A stretch of DNA of 64,000 nt from Leifsonia psychrotolerans (GTDB lineage Bacteria > Actinomycetota > Actinomycetes > Actinomycetales > Microbacteriaceae). The stretch's first letter is position 1; every line of letters starts with the position of its first letter. This document shows positions 1-9,322 of this stretch, in pieces. The notes below the pieces were generated by a model, which made no database searches, had not been told where the DNA came from, and worked only from the letters and a program-made list of their open reading frames with translations. The DNA lies in the NCBI RefSeq assembly GCF_013410665.1, contig NZ_JACCFM010000001.1:1-64000 (forward strand), given 5' to 3'. Made by a program: the position numbers and the translations under genes.

Positions 1-906
1 GCGCGCGCGTTGACCCCCTCCGCGGTCTTCGACGCTGTCGTCGAGACGGTGCGGGCCTCGGCTGCCGGGGTGCTGCCGATGCTCCCCGTCGTCGACACCA
101 TCAAGCGCATCGACCACGCCGGAATCGTGCACGAAACCGTCGACCGTGCCGAACTCGCTGCCGTGCAGACGCCCCAAGGGTTTCCTCGCGAGGTTCTCGT
201 CGCCGCGCTGGCCGCGGCTTCCGCGAACGACATCGCCGAGGCGACGGATGACGCCGCTCTGGTCTCGGCATCCGGCCACCCCGTGCAGACCATGGGTGGC
301 GACCCGCTCGCCTTCAAGATCACCACGCCCGACGACCTGCGCCGCGCGCACCTGCTGCTTGCGTCCGATGTGTCGGCTGCATCCGTCACGCCTGCTGCAT
401 CCGCTGCGCCGCGCATCGGAACGGGCATGGACGTGCATGCCTTCGACGACACGTCACCCCTGTGGCTCGCCGGTTTGCACTGGCCGGGCGAGCGCGGACT
501 CTCGGGTCACAGTGACGGCGATGCCGCAGTGCACGCCATCTGCGACGCCCTGCTCGCCGCCGCGGGCCTGGGTGACATCGGCGGAATCTTTGGCACGGCC
601 GACCCTCGCCTGACCGATGCGCACGGCGAAGTCTTCCTGAACGAAACCCTGCGGCTTCTCACCGAGGCCGGATTCCGGGTCGGAAACGTCACGGTGCAGA
701 TCATCGGCAACCGCCCAAAACTGGCTCCGCGTCGCGCCGAAGCTGAGGCGCTGCTCACTCGTCTGCTGCACGCCCCGGTCACTATTTCGGCGACGACGAC
801 CGACGCGCTCGGCTTCACCGGCCGCGGCGAGGGCATCGCTGCACTGGCGACGGCGCTTCTGCTCCCGGTTTCGGCCCAGGCCGCTGTCCTAAGCTGGGAG
901 GCGTGA
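1..906 (+). CDS. ispDF: IspD-IspF bifunctional enzyme, 5' end outside window
   Basis: Fused MEP-pathway enzyme: 2-C-methyl-D-erythritol 4-phosphate cytidylyltransferase (IspD) followed by 2,4-cyclodiphosphate synthase (IspF), both cytosolic steps of isoprenoid precursor synthesis. The reading frame is open from base 1, so the start and most of IspD lie to the left. The first ~115 visible residues are the IspD C-terminal part (TPQGFPR, then [13 protein letters not shown]). After an Ala/Ser-rich linker, IspF begins at [11 protein letters not shown], whose Asp and His are metal ligands, and continues with the second ligand region [17 protein letters not shown] and the C-terminal [17 protein letters not shown]. 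The stop overlaps the cysS start in GTGA, suggesting translational coupling. Confidence 0.95.
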   Translation, partial: ARALTPSAVFDAVVETVRASAAGVLPMLPVVDTIKRIDHAGIVHETVDRAELAAVQTPQGFPREVLVAALAAASANDIAEATDDAALVSASGHPVQTMGGDPLAFKITTPDDLRRAHLLLASDVSAASVTPAASAAPRIGTGMDVHAFDDTSPLWLAGLHWPGERGLSGHSDGDAAVHAICDALLAAAGLGDIGGIFGTADPRLTDAHGEVFLNETLRLLTEAGFRVGNVTVQIIGNRPKLAPRRAEAEALLTRLLHAPVTISATTTDALGFTGRGEGIAALATALLLPVSAQAAVLSWEA

Positions 907-2318
907 CTGTGCGACTTTATGATTCGAAGGCCCAAGCCCTTCGCGACTTTGTTCCCCTCGTTCCCGGAAAAGTCGGTATCTACGTCTGTGGTCCCACCGT
1001 GCAGTCCTCGCCGCACATCGGTCACCTGCGCAGCGCCCTGGCCTACGACCAGCTTCGTCGCTGGTTGGTTTACCGCGGCAACGACGTCACGTTTGTGCGC
1101 AACGTCACCGACATCGACGACAAGATTCTGGTCAACGCCGAAGGATCGAACGAGGCGTGGTGGGCCCTCGCTTACCGGTACGAGCTCGAGTTCACGGCCG
1201 GCTACCAGCGCCTCGGCATCCTGGCTCCCACCTATGAGCCGCGTGCGACTGCCAGCATCCAGCAGATGCAAGACATCATTGCGCGCCTGATCGAGCGCGG
1301 CCACGCCTATGCGGCCGACGACGGATCCGGCGACGTCTACTTCGCGACCGGCAGCTGGCCGGCCTACGGCGAGCTCACCCGACAGAGCCTCGACAACGTG
1401 GAAGCGGCCACCGATGCCGACCCGCGCGGCAAACGCGATCCGCGCGACTTTGCGCTCTGGAAGGGCCACAAGGCCGGCGAGCCGACGGATGCCGCGTGGC
1501 CCTCCCCCTGGGGAGGCGGCCGTCCCGGCTGGCACATCGAATGCTCGGCCATGGCCGCCCGCTACTTGGGAGAGCAGTTCGACATTCACGGCGGCGGACT
1601 CGACCTGCGCTTCCCGCACCACGAGAACGAACTGGCGCAGTCCAACGCCGCCGGCGACGCATTCGCGAACTACTGGGTGCACAACGGCCTGGTTCATGTG
1701 AACGGTCAGAAGATGTCGAAGTCGCTCGGCAACTCGGTTTTTGCCTCCGAGCTGCTCGAACAGGCGCGCCCGATCGTGGTGCGCTACTACCTCGGCTCGG
1801 CGCACTACCGCTCCACCCTTGATTTTCTGCCCGGCTCCCTCGCCGAGGCCGAAGCCGCCCTCGAACGGGTCGAGAGTTTTCTCGACCGGGCCGACCGTCG
1901 CCTTGCCGACACCCGGTTCGCCGGATCCGGCGCCGAGGTCGTTCCCGACGATTTCGCGTCTGCGATGGACGACGACCTCGCCGTTCCGCAGGCGCTCGGT
2001 GTGCTGCACGACACCGTGCGTGCCGGAAATGCGGCGCTCGACGCCGAAGACCTGCACGCCGCAGCATCCGCCCGTTCGCAGGTTCTCGCTATGAGCGAGG
2101 TCCTCGGAATCAACCCTTTGTCGCCCGGCTGGTCTGTGGCGACGGATGAACCAGCCATGGTTGCCCTCACCGCCCTCGTCGAGCGTCTGCTCGAAGACCG
2201 GGAGATCTCCAGGCAGAGCCGCGATTATGCGGCCGCAGACCGAATCCGCGACGAACTCATCGCCGCCGGAATCACCATCGAAGACACCCCATCGGGTGCC
2301 CATTGGAGTTTTGACTGA
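903..2318 (+). CDS. cysS: Cysteinyl-tRNA synthetase
   Basis: Class I aminoacyl-tRNA synthetase charging tRNA-Cys in the cytosol, 471 aa, the usual length for bacterial CysS. The HIGH signature appears as PHIGHL near residue 37 and the KMSKS loop as KMSKS near residue 265. Zinc ligands are seen in [16 protein letters not shown] and [12 protein letters not shown] start overlaps the ispDF stop, and the TGA stop overlaps the rlmB ATG (TGATG), so ispDF, cysS and rlmB look like one transcript with coupled translation. The alternative MshC (mycothiol ligase) is disfavoured because the full-length anticodon-binding C-terminus is present. Confidence 0.96.
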   Translation: MTVRLYDSKAQALRDFVPLVPGKVGIYVCGPTVQSSPHIGHLRSALAYDQLRRWLVYRGNDVTFVRNVTDIDDKILVNAEGSNEAWWALAYRYELEFTAGYQRLGILAPTYEPRATASIQQMQDIIARLIERGHAYAADDGSGDVYFATGSWPAYGELTRQSLDNVEAATDADPRGKRDPRDFALWKGHKAGEPTDAAWPSPWGGGRPGWHIECSAMAARYLGEQFDIHGGGLDLRFPHHENELAQSNAAGDAFANYWVHNGLVHVNGQKMSKSLGNSVFASELLEQARPIVVRYYLGSAHYRSTLDFLPGSLAEAEAALERVESFLDRADRRLADTRFAGSGAEVVPDDFASAMDDDLAVPQALGVLHDTVRAGNAALDAEDLHAAASARSQVLAMSEVLGINPLSPGWSVATDEPAMVALTALVERLLEDREISRQSRDYAAADRIRDELIAAGITIEDTPSGAHWSFD

Positions 2319-3445
2319 TGAAGAATACAGATCGCAAGGCGCGCACCGGCGCCGTACGCAAGGGAAGTCGCGGACCACAGGTCGGCTCGGGTGGCCAGGG
2401 GCGCCAGGCCCTCGAGGGCAAGAAGCCCACACCGAAGGCTGAGGATCGTCCGTACCACCCCGCCGGCAAGCGCAAGGCAGCTCAGGAGCGCTACGCGGCG
2501 GCCGGCGGAACGCGCAAGCGCGCCGATGGCGCCGAGTCGCGTGGCGGCTACCAGGGCGGGGCGCAGGGTGGCGGCGCTCGTGGCGCGAGCCGCGGCGGAA
2601 CCGGGCACACCGGTGGTGGCGGATCATCGACCCGCAACGCCCAGCAGATCGATGAGCATGAAGTGGTCACCGGTCGTAACTCGGTGCTCGAGGCATTGCG
2701 CGCCAAGATTCCCGCGAAGGCGCTCTACATCGCCACGCGCATCGAAATGGATGATCGGGTCAAAGAGGTCCTCACGCTGGCGAACGGCCGCGGCATTCCT
2801 GTTCTCGAAGTGATGCGTCCAGAGCTCGACCGCCTCGCCGGTCGTGACTCGGTGCACCAGGGACTCGCCCTCAAGGTTCCGGCCTACGAGTACGCACACC
2901 CGATCGAGCTGCTGGAGCTGACGATCAGCCGGGGTCACAAGCCGCTCTTCGTCGCGCTCGACGGCATCACCGACCCGCGCAACCTGGGCGCGATCATCCG
3001 CTCGACCGCCGCGTTCGGTGGTCACGGTGTGATCGTTCCCGCGCGTCGTTCGGTCGGAGTCACCGCATCGGCATGGAAGACTTCCGCCGGTGCTGCGGCA
3101 CGCACACCCGTCGCCATGGCGACGAACCTCACCCAGACGCTCAAGGCGCTCAAGGAGCGCGGCGTGTTCGTCATCGGCCTCGCCGGTGACGGCGACGTGT
3201 CGCTGCCGGGCCTGAGTCTGGCGGATCGTCCGGTCGTCATCGTGGTCGGCAGTGAGGGCAAGGGGCTGTCACGTCTGGTCGCCGAGACCTGCGACGCGAT
3301 CGTGTCGATTCCGATCAGTGCGGGCACCGAATCGCTGAACGCGGGGATCGCGGCCAGCGTCACGCTCTACGAGATCTCGCGTTTGCGGGCTGAAGCCAAG
3401 ACGCTGAAGGCAGCCACGAAGGCTGCGAAGGCCGCCGCGAACTAG
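2318..3445 (+). CDS. rlmB: 23S rRNA 2'-O-ribose methyltransferase, RlmB/TrmH family
   Basis: SpoU/TrmH-class SAM-dependent enzyme expected to methylate a guanosine ribose in 23S rRNA. The 375-aa protein has a Gly/Arg/Lys-rich, probably disordered N-terminal extension of about 105 residues that is typical of actinobacterial members. A substrate-binding domain follows (VVTGRNSVLEALRA) and then the knotted methylase domain with NLGAIIRSTAAFG, VVGSEGKGLSRL and the SAM-binding knot IPISAGTESLNAGIAAS. Family assignment is firm; exact target nucleotide is inferred from the family. Last gene of the ispDF-cysS-rlmB unit, closed by a strong hairpin. Confidence 0.93.
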   Translation: MKNTDRKARTGAVRKGSRGPQVGSGGQGRQALEGKKPTPKAEDRPYHPAGKRKAAQERYAAAGGTRKRADGAESRGGYQGGAQGGGARGASRGGTGHTGGGGSSTRNAQQIDEHEVVTGRNSVLEALRAKIPAKALYIATRIEMDDRVKEVLTLANGRGIPVLEVMRPELDRLAGRDSVHQGLALKVPAYEYAHPIELLELTISRGHKPLFVALDGITDPRNLGAIIRSTAAFGGHGVIVPARRSVGVTASAWKTSAGAAARTPVAMATNLTQTLKALKERGVFVIGLAGDGDVSLPGLSLADRPVVIVVGSEGKGLSRLVAETCDAIVSIPISAGTESLNAGIAASVTLYEISRLRAEAKTLKAATKAAKAAAN

Positions 3446-3461
3446 GATCGCGCAGTCCGAG

Positions 3462-3499
3462 GAACGGTGCCGCCCTTCGGGGCGGCACCGTTCTTTGTA
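3462..3499 (+). terminator. Rho-independent terminator after rlmB
   Basis: Perfect 14-bp stem (3462-3475 with 3480-3493) closed by a C(UUCG)G tetraloop and followed by TTT, 16 bp after the rlmB stop. It is the strongest terminator in this part of the window. Confidence 0.93.
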
Positions 3500-3514
3500 T
3501 CCGTGGGTCGTGCG

Positions 3515-4065
3515 CCCCGTTGGTCGAGTGCCCGCCCCGTTGGTCGAGTGCCCCGTGGGTCGTGCGCCCCGTGGGTCGTGCGCCCCGTGGGTCGAGCTTG
3601 TCGAGACCTCGTACGCCGGTCTCGTGGCGTGCCCACCGGGTCTCGACACGCTCGACCAGCGGATGGTGGCTCGACCGTCCCGTTGGTTGGTCGTGCGCCC
3701 GTCCCGTTGGTCGTGCGCCCCGTTGGTCGAGCTTGTCGAGACCTCGTATGCCGGTCTCGTGGCGTGCTCACCGGGTCTCGACACGCTCGACCAGCGGATG
3801 GTGGGTCGACCAGCGGTTGGTTGGTCGCGCGCCCGTCCCGTTGGTCGAGCTTGTCGAGACCTCGTGCGTCCGTCCCGTTGGTCGAGCTTGTCGAGACCTC
3901 GTATGCCGGTCTCGTGGCGTGCTCACCGGGTCTCGACACGCTCGACCAGCGGATGGTGGGTCGACCGGCGGATGGTGGCTCGACCGGCGGATGGTGGGTC
4001 GACCGGCGGATGGTGGGTCGACCGGCAGATGGTGGCTCGACCAGCGGATGGTTGGCCGCAACGAT
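3515..4065. repeat. Intergenic palindromic and tandem repeat array
   Basis: The 636-bp gap between rlmB and DUF4032 is filled by repeats. Three near-identical ~80-bp units (about 3590-3670, 3725-3802, 3879-3960) each contain GGTCGAGCTTGTCGAGACC and, about 30 bp later, its near reverse complement GGTCTCGACACGCTCGACC, so each can form a long hairpin. To their left are short copies of a GTTGGTCGAGTGCCC-like motif. To their right are about five tandem 19-bp units of the type TCGACCGGCGGATGGTGG (about 3942-4053). Open frames crossing the array on both strands merely reflect the repeats (RPSRWSS, DKLDQR-type peptides) and are not genes. Confidence 0.9.
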
Positions 4066-4081
4066 CGGCCGTTGACGGTCG

Positions 4082-5383
4082 TTAGACGTTCAGACGCCAG
4101 TCAGGCTCGTCGTCGTCGGAGCCGACAGCATCCGTCACCGGGATCGGCATCGTGATGCTTCCGGTCGGAGGGTCGATCACCGTGACCTCGTCGCGTCGGT
4201 GACGCAGCACATCCTGCACATACGAGGTGACCGCTTCGGCGAGCGGGATATCCTTGCCCTGATTTTGAGCCATGAACCAGCGATGATCGAGCAGCTGGTG
4301 GAACACTTCGGCCTGCTCCAGCTTGCCCTTCAGCTCACGCGGAATCGCGCGCACCACGGGTTCGAACACGCGCACCAACCATTCGTGCGCCACCATCTCT
4401 TCGTCGGCATCCGGGTTGCCGTAGCTGGCCCGATACGAGTCGAGGTCGTTCAGCAGTCGCCGTGCCTGATTCTCTTCGGCGTCGAGTCCGGTCAGGCGCA
4501 GAAGGCGGCGCTGGTGATGCCCGGCGTCGACCACCTTCGGTTGGATGCGCACCGTCGTGCCGCTCTCGTCGGTCTTGATACCCAACTCTTCGATGTCGAA
4601 GCCCAAGTTGTTCAAGCGCTCGACCCGCTCGGTGATGCGCCAGCGCTCGGAGCTGGCGAACGATTCCGAACCGGTGAGCTCGGTCCAGAGCGAGCGGTAG
4701 GCGGCGACGATGCCATTGCTGATCCGGATGGGGTCGAGCTCGTCGGCAACACGGCCACCGGCTTCCAAGTCCATCAGTTCGCCGGCGATGTTCACGCGCG
4801 CGATCTCAAGGTCGTTCTCACGTTGCCCGTTGGACAAACCGCCGGGATAAAGCTGGCCGGTCTCGGCATCCACCAGATAGGCGGCGAAGGCACCGGCATC
4901 CCGGCGGAACAGAGTGTTGGACAGCGACACATCGCCCCAAAACAGCCCCACCATATGCACGCGCACGAGCAGCACGGCGAGAGCGTCGACCAGCCGGGTC
5001 GCGGTGTCGGGACGCAGCGTCTGCGAATACAGCGCCCGGTAGGGAAGCGAGAATTTGAGGTGACGGGTGACGAGAACGGACTTCAGCGGGGCGCCGTCTT
5101 CATCGGTGCGTTTGGTGATCACGGCGAGCGGTTCGACGCAGGGCAAATCGAGCCCTTGCAGGCGGCGCAGCATGTCGTACTCGCCCGTGGCCATCTCGCT
5201 CGTGGTCTCTTTGATGGCCACGACGCGTCCGCTCAGATGGGCGAAACGCACCAGGTGTCGGGAGATGCCCTTCGGCAGCGACGCGATGTTCTGATTCGGC
5301 CAGGCATCCAACGGAAGATGCCAGGGCAGGTCGAGGAGCGCCGGATCGGCGGTCGCGGACACGATGTTGAGGGAACCACTCAT
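4082..5383 (-). CDS. DUF4032 domain protein, kinase-like fold
   Basis: Protein of 433 aa matching the actinobacterial DUF4032 family, which has a lipopolysaccharide-kinase-like N-terminal half. Visible kinase-like elements are a candidate ATP-binding lysine in GRVVAIKETTSE, a catalytic-loop-like segment GLFWGDVSLSNTLF near residue 150 and a DFG-like YLVDAETGQLY. The C-terminal half (from about residue 270) is charged and helical and probably constitutes DUF4032 itself. Substrate and biological role are unknown. Monocistronic and convergent with rlmB across the repeat array. Confidence 0.85.
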   Translation of the reverse strand: MSGSLNIVSATADPALLDLPWHLPLDAWPNQNIASLPKGISRHLVRFAHLSGRVVAIKETTSEMATGEYDMLRRLQGLDLPCVEPLAVITKRTDEDGAPLKSVLVTRHLKFSLPYRALYSQTLRPDTATRLVDALAVLLVRVHMVGLFWGDVSLSNTLFRRDAGAFAAYLVDAETGQLYPGGLSNGQRENDLEIARVNIAGELMDLEAGGRVADELDPIRISNGIVAAYRSLWTELTGSESFASSERWRITERVERLNNLGFDIEELGIKTDESGTTVRIQPKVVDAGHHQRRLLRLTGLDAEENQARRLLNDLDSYRASYGNPDADEEMVAHEWLVRVFEPVVRAIPRELKGKLEQAEVFHQLLDHRWFMAQNQGKDIPLAEAVTSYVQDVLRHRRDEVTVIDPPTGSITMPIPVTDAVGSDDDEPDWRLNV

Positions 5384-5484
5384 TATCTGAGCCTAGCGGC
5401 GACGGATGGGCACGCCGTGGCGGCGGCGTCCTCAGTCACCAGAAGACGACCGCTGCCATGTGCCGATTCGGATGCCGAAGCCGG

Positions 5485-6504
5485 TTACGACCGCAACCGA
5501 ACCAAGATCGGGCTCGCCGGGCTGCTCTGCTCCAGCTCAATGACGTTGTGCCGGGACTTCAGAAAATCCGAGAACTGCCGGAAGCCCAGGGCTTGCTCCT
5601 GGAACGCCGGATCCATCCGGCGCATCTGATTCTTCACGGCCGAGGCGTGCTGCCATTCCAGGTCGTTCTTGGCCAGAAGCTCCATCGCGCGCAACAACAG
5701 TGCGGTGGCCGCCTTTCGCGCTTTGGGGGTGGCGCGCTCCTCGTCCGCCGTGTCGCCCGGACCGTCCTTTTCGGTTGGGCCGGATCCCCCTTTTGCGTGG
5801 GCATGGGCGGGCGCCGTGGCATCCGTCTTCTCGATCGGCGCGGGGCCGGTGGAGCGTGCGGGATCGGTGGAGCGTGCTTGATCGGCGGAGCGTGCGCGTT
5901 CGGCGGTAGCGGTGTCGCGGAGGTGGCCTCCGCTGATGCCGGGCAGGGTGTCGTAGTCGGCGAATTCGTCGCACGCGGCGGCGAGTGAGCCGCTCGTCGC
6001 GCCGGAGACGCCGATGCCAACGACGTAGCGGCCGAGCCGTTTGCAGCGCTGAGCCAGCGGAATGTAGTCGGAGTCGCCGGCGACGATCACGATGTGGGTG
6101 AGATCGTCGAGCCGGAAGACGTCCTCGACCACGTCGACGGCGAGTCGGATGTCTGCCCCATTTTTCAGCGACAGCACGGTAGGGAACAGCTGCACCAGAT
6201 CGACCGCACGATCGACCAGTTGCTTCTGGTAGCTGGCATTCACCTCGGCGGACCAATCCGCGTAGGCGCGGCTGATCACGATCGAGCCGAACGAGGAGGC
6301 GTACTCGAGCACGGCGCCGATGTTGACGGTTGCCTGACTGATCCGCGCGATGATCTGGGGGTCGGCATCCGCCAGAGTGGGGTCGAAGGTGCGCACGCGG
6401 TCCCGTGCCCAGGCGCTGCGGCCGTGCAGCTGGCTGTAGCGGGAGATCACGATGTTGTCGAAATCGATGTAGACCCCGACGCGTTCGCGGGACTGCTCAG
6501 CCAT
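5485..6504 (-). CDS. NYN domain protein with C-terminal OST-HTH-like domain
   Basis: Predicted PIN-like nuclease of the NYN/LabA group, probably acting on RNA, 339 aa. The N-terminal domain has the acidic core expected for metal binding: GVYIDFDNIVIS at residues 10-21, SLKNGADIRLAVDVVEDVF and VIVAGDSDYIPLAQR. A low-complexity linker rich in Ala, Arg, Ser and Pro (about residues 200-260) joins it to a C-terminal ~70-residue segment (ALLLRAMELLAKND through FRQFSDFLKSRHN) that resembles an OST-HTH/LOTUS domain used for RNA or protein contacts. Start chosen at MAEQSRERVG. Substrate unknown. Confidence 0.85.
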   Translation of the reverse strand: MAEQSRERVGVYIDFDNIVISRYSQLHGRSAWARDRVRTFDPTLADADPQIIARISQATVNIGAVLEYASSFGSIVISRAYADWSAEVNASYQKQLVDRAVDLVQLFPTVLSLKNGADIRLAVDVVEDVFRLDDLTHIVIVAGDSDYIPLAQRCKRLGRYVVGIGVSGATSGSLAAACDEFADYDTLPGISGGHLRDTATAERARSADQARSTDPARSTGPAPIEKTDATAPAHAHAKGGSGPTEKDGPGDTADEERATPKARKAATALLLRAMELLAKNDLEWQHASAVKNQMRRMDPAFQEQALGFRQFSDFLKSRHNVIELEQSSPASPILVRLRS

Positions 6505-6628
6505 CGGTGCTCCTCAGTAAGTCGGGCGGGAGATCCTGTCGCCTCCGCTGGGCATAGTCTCCTGGCATTCGCGTGCCCGGCGCAAGCGCCCGGCAGGCCG
6601 GGGTGGTCACCCTGCGGGGCTGTGGTGC

Positions 6629-6719
6629 GTTAACTCCTGCAATCTGTCTGACCTGCGAGGCCAAGGAGCGGAACCACACGGCCTCGGATGCCGCCGGTCA
6701 CCGGATTGCAGGAGTTAGC
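6629..6719. repeat. Long inverted repeat with internal hairpin
   Basis: Arms GTTAACTCCTGCAATC (6629-6644) and GATTGCAGGAGTTAGC (6704-6719) pair at 15 of 16 positions. They enclose 59 bases holding a second perfect 7-bp stem CGAGGCC/GGCCTCG (6656-6662 with 6680-6686). The structure sits 12 bp beyond the stop of the leftward HNH gene. It could be a transcript-end structure, a small structured RNA or a miniature mobile repeat; nothing in the sequence decides between these. Confidence 0.6.
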
Positions 6720-6730
6720 AACGCTGCGCG

Positions 6731-8053
6731 TCACGAATTCCAGTGATACTTCCCTTTTGTATCCGCACCCTTTCCACCACAGGTGTAACTGCGGCCGTTG
6801 GCGGCGACGCCCGTCACTCCGGGGGTGGAGCAGAAGGCGCCTGGATGCACGGGCTCAGCTGCCGCGGGCGGGGCGGGCGCCGGAGCGGGGTCGGGTGCCG
6901 GGGCGGGTGCGGGTGCGGGGAGCGGTGCCGGCACACCGACAGGCTCGGGCGCTGCAGGTGGGGGAGTGGGGCTGCCGGTGGTCGCCACCCCACCGCAGCT
7001 CGCGAGCACGCGGGTCATAGCGGTGTGCTCGGCCGGTGCGACCCAGAGTCCGTAGGCCGTCTTGACCTCGATCTGGCGGGCCACATACGTGCAGCGGTAG
7101 GACTTCTGCGGCGGCAACCAGGTGGCCGCGTCGCCGGCACCCTTGGCCGAGTTCGTCGGCCCGTCGACGGCGAGCAGGTTGCGTGGGTCGTTGGCCAAGG
7201 CGACGCGCTGAGCTTGCGAGAGTTGCTGTGCACCCGTGACCCAGGCGTTCTGCAGGGCGACGACGTGGTCGATCTGCACCTTCGTGGAGGTGGCGTTGCC
7301 GCGCACGAACGAGATCACGGAACCGGTGTACGGGTCGGTGAGCGTTCCGGTGAGGATGCGACAGGGACCGGAGTGCGTGGTGTCGCCCAAATCGCGGGCC
7401 AGGATGTCGTTGCGGGTGTCGCATCCGTTCTTGTCGACATCGAGCCAGGCTGTGCCGAACATGCCCGTGCGGTCGTAGCCGGTCTTCGGCGCCTTGCCCT
7501 TGATCGGGAGGGTGGCGAGCTGAGTGAGCGCGGTCGACGACTCGGCCGCGGATGAGACCGAGGCCACCTGGGATTCTGCGGGAGCCGTAGAGGGTGTGGC
7601 AGTTGGGGTCGCCGACGGTTTCGCGGAGCGGGTCGGCGTGCGCGTCACGGGCGGGGCAAGTGCGCCCGGAGAAGTCACGGCCCCCTGCGCCGAGGAGCCG
7701 GAACCGCCGGTAACGGGCGCCAGCGAGGCACCCATTCCCATCGCGACAAGGCTGACCGCCACGGCCGCAGCGGCAACTTTTCGAGATGGCACGTGTGCCC
7801 ACGAGGCCCGGCCGGTGATGAGCGCGTAGCCGGCGGTGAGGAGGGTCGCGAGGCCCGCCATGATCAGCAGGGCAGGCAAGCCGGCCGACGCGACAGCGAT
7901 GACCAGAACGAGGAGGACAATCGCCCCGACGATCCACGTGCTGCGTAGCGGGCGTGGTGTGCGCTGTGAGAGGGGCCGACGCGGGGCGGACGGGGGCTGC
8001 GCGGATGCGGACGCGGACGCGGATGCAGATGCGGGCGGGGCGGGGCGGGGCAT
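6731..8053 (-). CDS. Membrane-anchored HNH-type nuclease (DUF1524/GmrSD C-terminal-like)
   Basis: Protein of 440 aa using the ATG at 8053, which has AGGAG six bases upstream; an upstream in-frame start at 8182 lacks such a site. The N-terminus is Pro/Ala/Ser-rich, followed by two or three hydrophobic segments (WIVGAIVLLVLVIAVASAGL, then LLIMAGLATLLTAGYALI and AAAAVAVSLVAMGMGASLAP). The nuclease domain has the family pattern YDRTGMFG, KNGCDTRNDILARDL, VQIDHVVALQNAWVTGA and LLAVDGPTNSAKGAGDAATW. A Pro/Ala linker leads to a Cys-containing tail (FCSTPGVTGVAANGRSYTCG) common in actinobacterial exported proteins. Likely an extracellular or membrane nuclease for DNA uptake, competition or nutrient use; role inferred. 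Confidence 0.87.
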   Translation of the reverse strand: MPRPAPPASASASASASAQPPSAPRRPLSQRTPRPLRSTWIVGAIVLLVLVIAVASAGLPALLIMAGLATLLTAGYALITGRASWAHVPSRKVAAAAVAVSLVAMGMGASLAPVTGGSGSSAQGAVTSPGALAPPVTRTPTRSAKPSATPTATPSTAPAESQVASVSSAAESSTALTQLATLPIKGKAPKTGYDRTGMFGTAWLDVDKNGCDTRNDILARDLGDTTHSGPCRILTGTLTDPYTGSVISFVRGNATSTKVQIDHVVALQNAWVTGAQQLSQAQRVALANDPRNLLAVDGPTNSAKGAGDAATWLPPQKSYRCTYVARQIEVKTAYGLWVAPAEHTAMTRVLASCGGVATTGSPTPPPAAPEPVGVPAPLPAPAPAPAPDPAPAPAPPAAAEPVHPGAFCSTPGVTGVAANGRSYTCGGKGADTKGKYHWNS

Positions 8054-8313
8054 GGAACTCCTGAGGGCGAACGGCGCGAAGTGTCGACCGTATCCCGCGG
8101 GGTGGCCGAGTCGCTGGTCATCGGAGCGTGTCGCGCGGCGTGGCGGGCGTTTGGGGGCTCCCTGCTGCTGTTGCGCGTTCAAGGGGCATGAGGTGGCGAC
8201 CTCGATCGCGATTGCATGCGGCCTTCAGGAGAGGGACAGCGGATTTGCCCGTAATGGGGCTACGGACAGCGCACCCGCGCCCACTAGATTCAACGCAGAG
8301 CATGAGGGGAACA

Positions 8314-9138
8314 ATGGCAATCGAACAGCCACGCATGCGGCAACAATTCGCCGCACAAGCCGTCATCGAGGAACTGCTGCGGCAGCAGAGCCGCACGCCG
8401 CCGCGATCGGGGCTCGCACAATTCTTCGGCTACTCCCCGTTGGGTGCCGACAGCTTGAGCTGGTATCTCGGCGCACAGGGTGAGATCGCCGTCGGCGCCA
8501 TTCTCGACACGATGCCTCCGGAATGGGCGGTATTCCATGCGCTCCCCGTCGGCACGAAGGGTACCGATATCGACCACGTGCTCGTAGGCCCGGGCGGTGT
8601 GTTCACGATCAACACCAAGCACCACAAGCACAAGGCCGTTTGGGTCGCCGGGCGCACAGTGATGGTGTCCGGGCAGAAACAGCCGTATATCCGCAACTCT
8701 GAATTCGAAGCGAAACGGGTCACAAAAATGCTGACCGAGCGGATGCCTCAGCTCGCGTCTGCGCAGCCCGTGCTCGCGTTGGTCAGTCCCAAGTCCCTGT
8801 CAATCAAGAAACCACCGGAGACGGTGAAAGTGCTCACGGCCGGCAACTTGCGGCGTTGGCTTCTGGCCCGCCCCGAAGTGATGAGTGCCGACGAAGTTAA
8901 TGAGCTTGCCACGGCCTTCGACGACCCCGCGACCTGGCCGCCCGCGACGATTCCGCCGACTGAAAACGCGCTAGAGCAATTCGACGCGCTCGCGCGCGAC
9001 GTCCGCTCGGCATGGGTTCGGAGCACGTTGTGGAAACTGGTCGGCATTGCTGCGATGACTGTTGCAGCAGTGATTCTGGGCCCGCCTCTGATCACCGCAC
9101 TGTTTGACGCCTATATCAATACGGTGGTGCAGCCATGA
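8314..9138 (+). CDS. NERD domain nuclease-related protein
   Basis: Protein of 274 aa starting at the ATG at 8314, preceded by GAGGGGAAC. The nuclease-related domain is seen at about residues 60-170: YLGAQGEIAVGAILDTM, KGTDIDHVLVGPGGVFTINTK and QPYIRNSEFEAKRVTKML, with the acidic and lysine residues expected for the family. A single hydrophobic helix near the C-terminus (VGIAAMTVAAVILGPPLITA) suggests membrane anchoring. Its stop overlaps the next start (ATGA), and the third gene is a helicase remnant, so it probably belonged to a NERD-membrane protein-helicase unit. NERD proteins are thought to act in DNA processing; the function here is unknown. Confidence 0.85.
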   Translation: MAIEQPRMRQQFAAQAVIEELLRQQSRTPPRSGLAQFFGYSPLGADSLSWYLGAQGEIAVGAILDTMPPEWAVFHALPVGTKGTDIDHVLVGPGGVFTINTKHHKHKAVWVAGRTVMVSGQKQPYIRNSEFEAKRVTKMLTERMPQLASAQPVLALVSPKSLSIKKPPETVKVLTAGNLRRWLLARPEVMSADEVNELATAFDDPATWPPATIPPTENALEQFDALARDVRSAWVRSTLWKLVGIAAMTVAAVILGPPLITALFDAYINTVVQP

Positions 9139-9305
9139 CCGAGGACATGTACAGCGGTTTCTTCGACGCCATGCTGGCCAGTTTCGGCACGCTCCTCGCA
9201 TCGATCGTGACGAATCCGACGACTCTGGCCACAATCGCGATCCTCATTGTGCTCGCGATTCTTACCCGACTCGTTCCCGCTCGACGCCGTCGACGCCGTC
9301 GGTAG
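9135..9305 (+). CDS. Small single-span membrane protein
   Basis: 56-aa protein whose ATG overlaps the stop of the NERD gene (ATGA). Residues 1-30 are amphipathic (MTEDMYSGFFDAMLASFG), residues 31-47 form a hydrophobic helix (LATIAILIVLAILTRLV), and the C-terminus is a run of seven arginines, so the tail should lie in the cytoplasm. No family is recognised. Its position between a NERD protein and a helicase makes a membrane tether for that pair a reasonable guess. Confidence 0.7.
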   Translation: MTEDMYSGFFDAMLASFGTLLASIVTNPTTLATIAILIVLAILTRLVPARRRRRRR

Positions 9306-9322
9306 CAATCCAGAAACGATCC

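Noticed and set aside
903..2318. Mycothiol ligase MshC instead of CysS
   Set aside because: MshC lacks the full C-terminal region; here the protein is full length and lies with ispDF and rlmB as cysS does in actinobacteria.
507..2627. Very long minus-strand open frame opposite ispF, cysS and rlmB
   Set aside because: High-GC antisense shadow: Arg/Gly/Val-rich without domain, no ribosome binding site, and the plus strand encodes intact conserved enzymes.
3467..4155. Overlapping 196-211-codon frames in all phases of the repeat array
   Set aside because: All arise from the same repeat, give the same peptides in several phases, and have no translation signals.
4199..5629. 476-codon plus-strand frame opposite DUF4032
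   Set aside because: No motif, His/Gln/Val-rich antisense pattern; DUF4032 with kinase-like motifs is the real gene.
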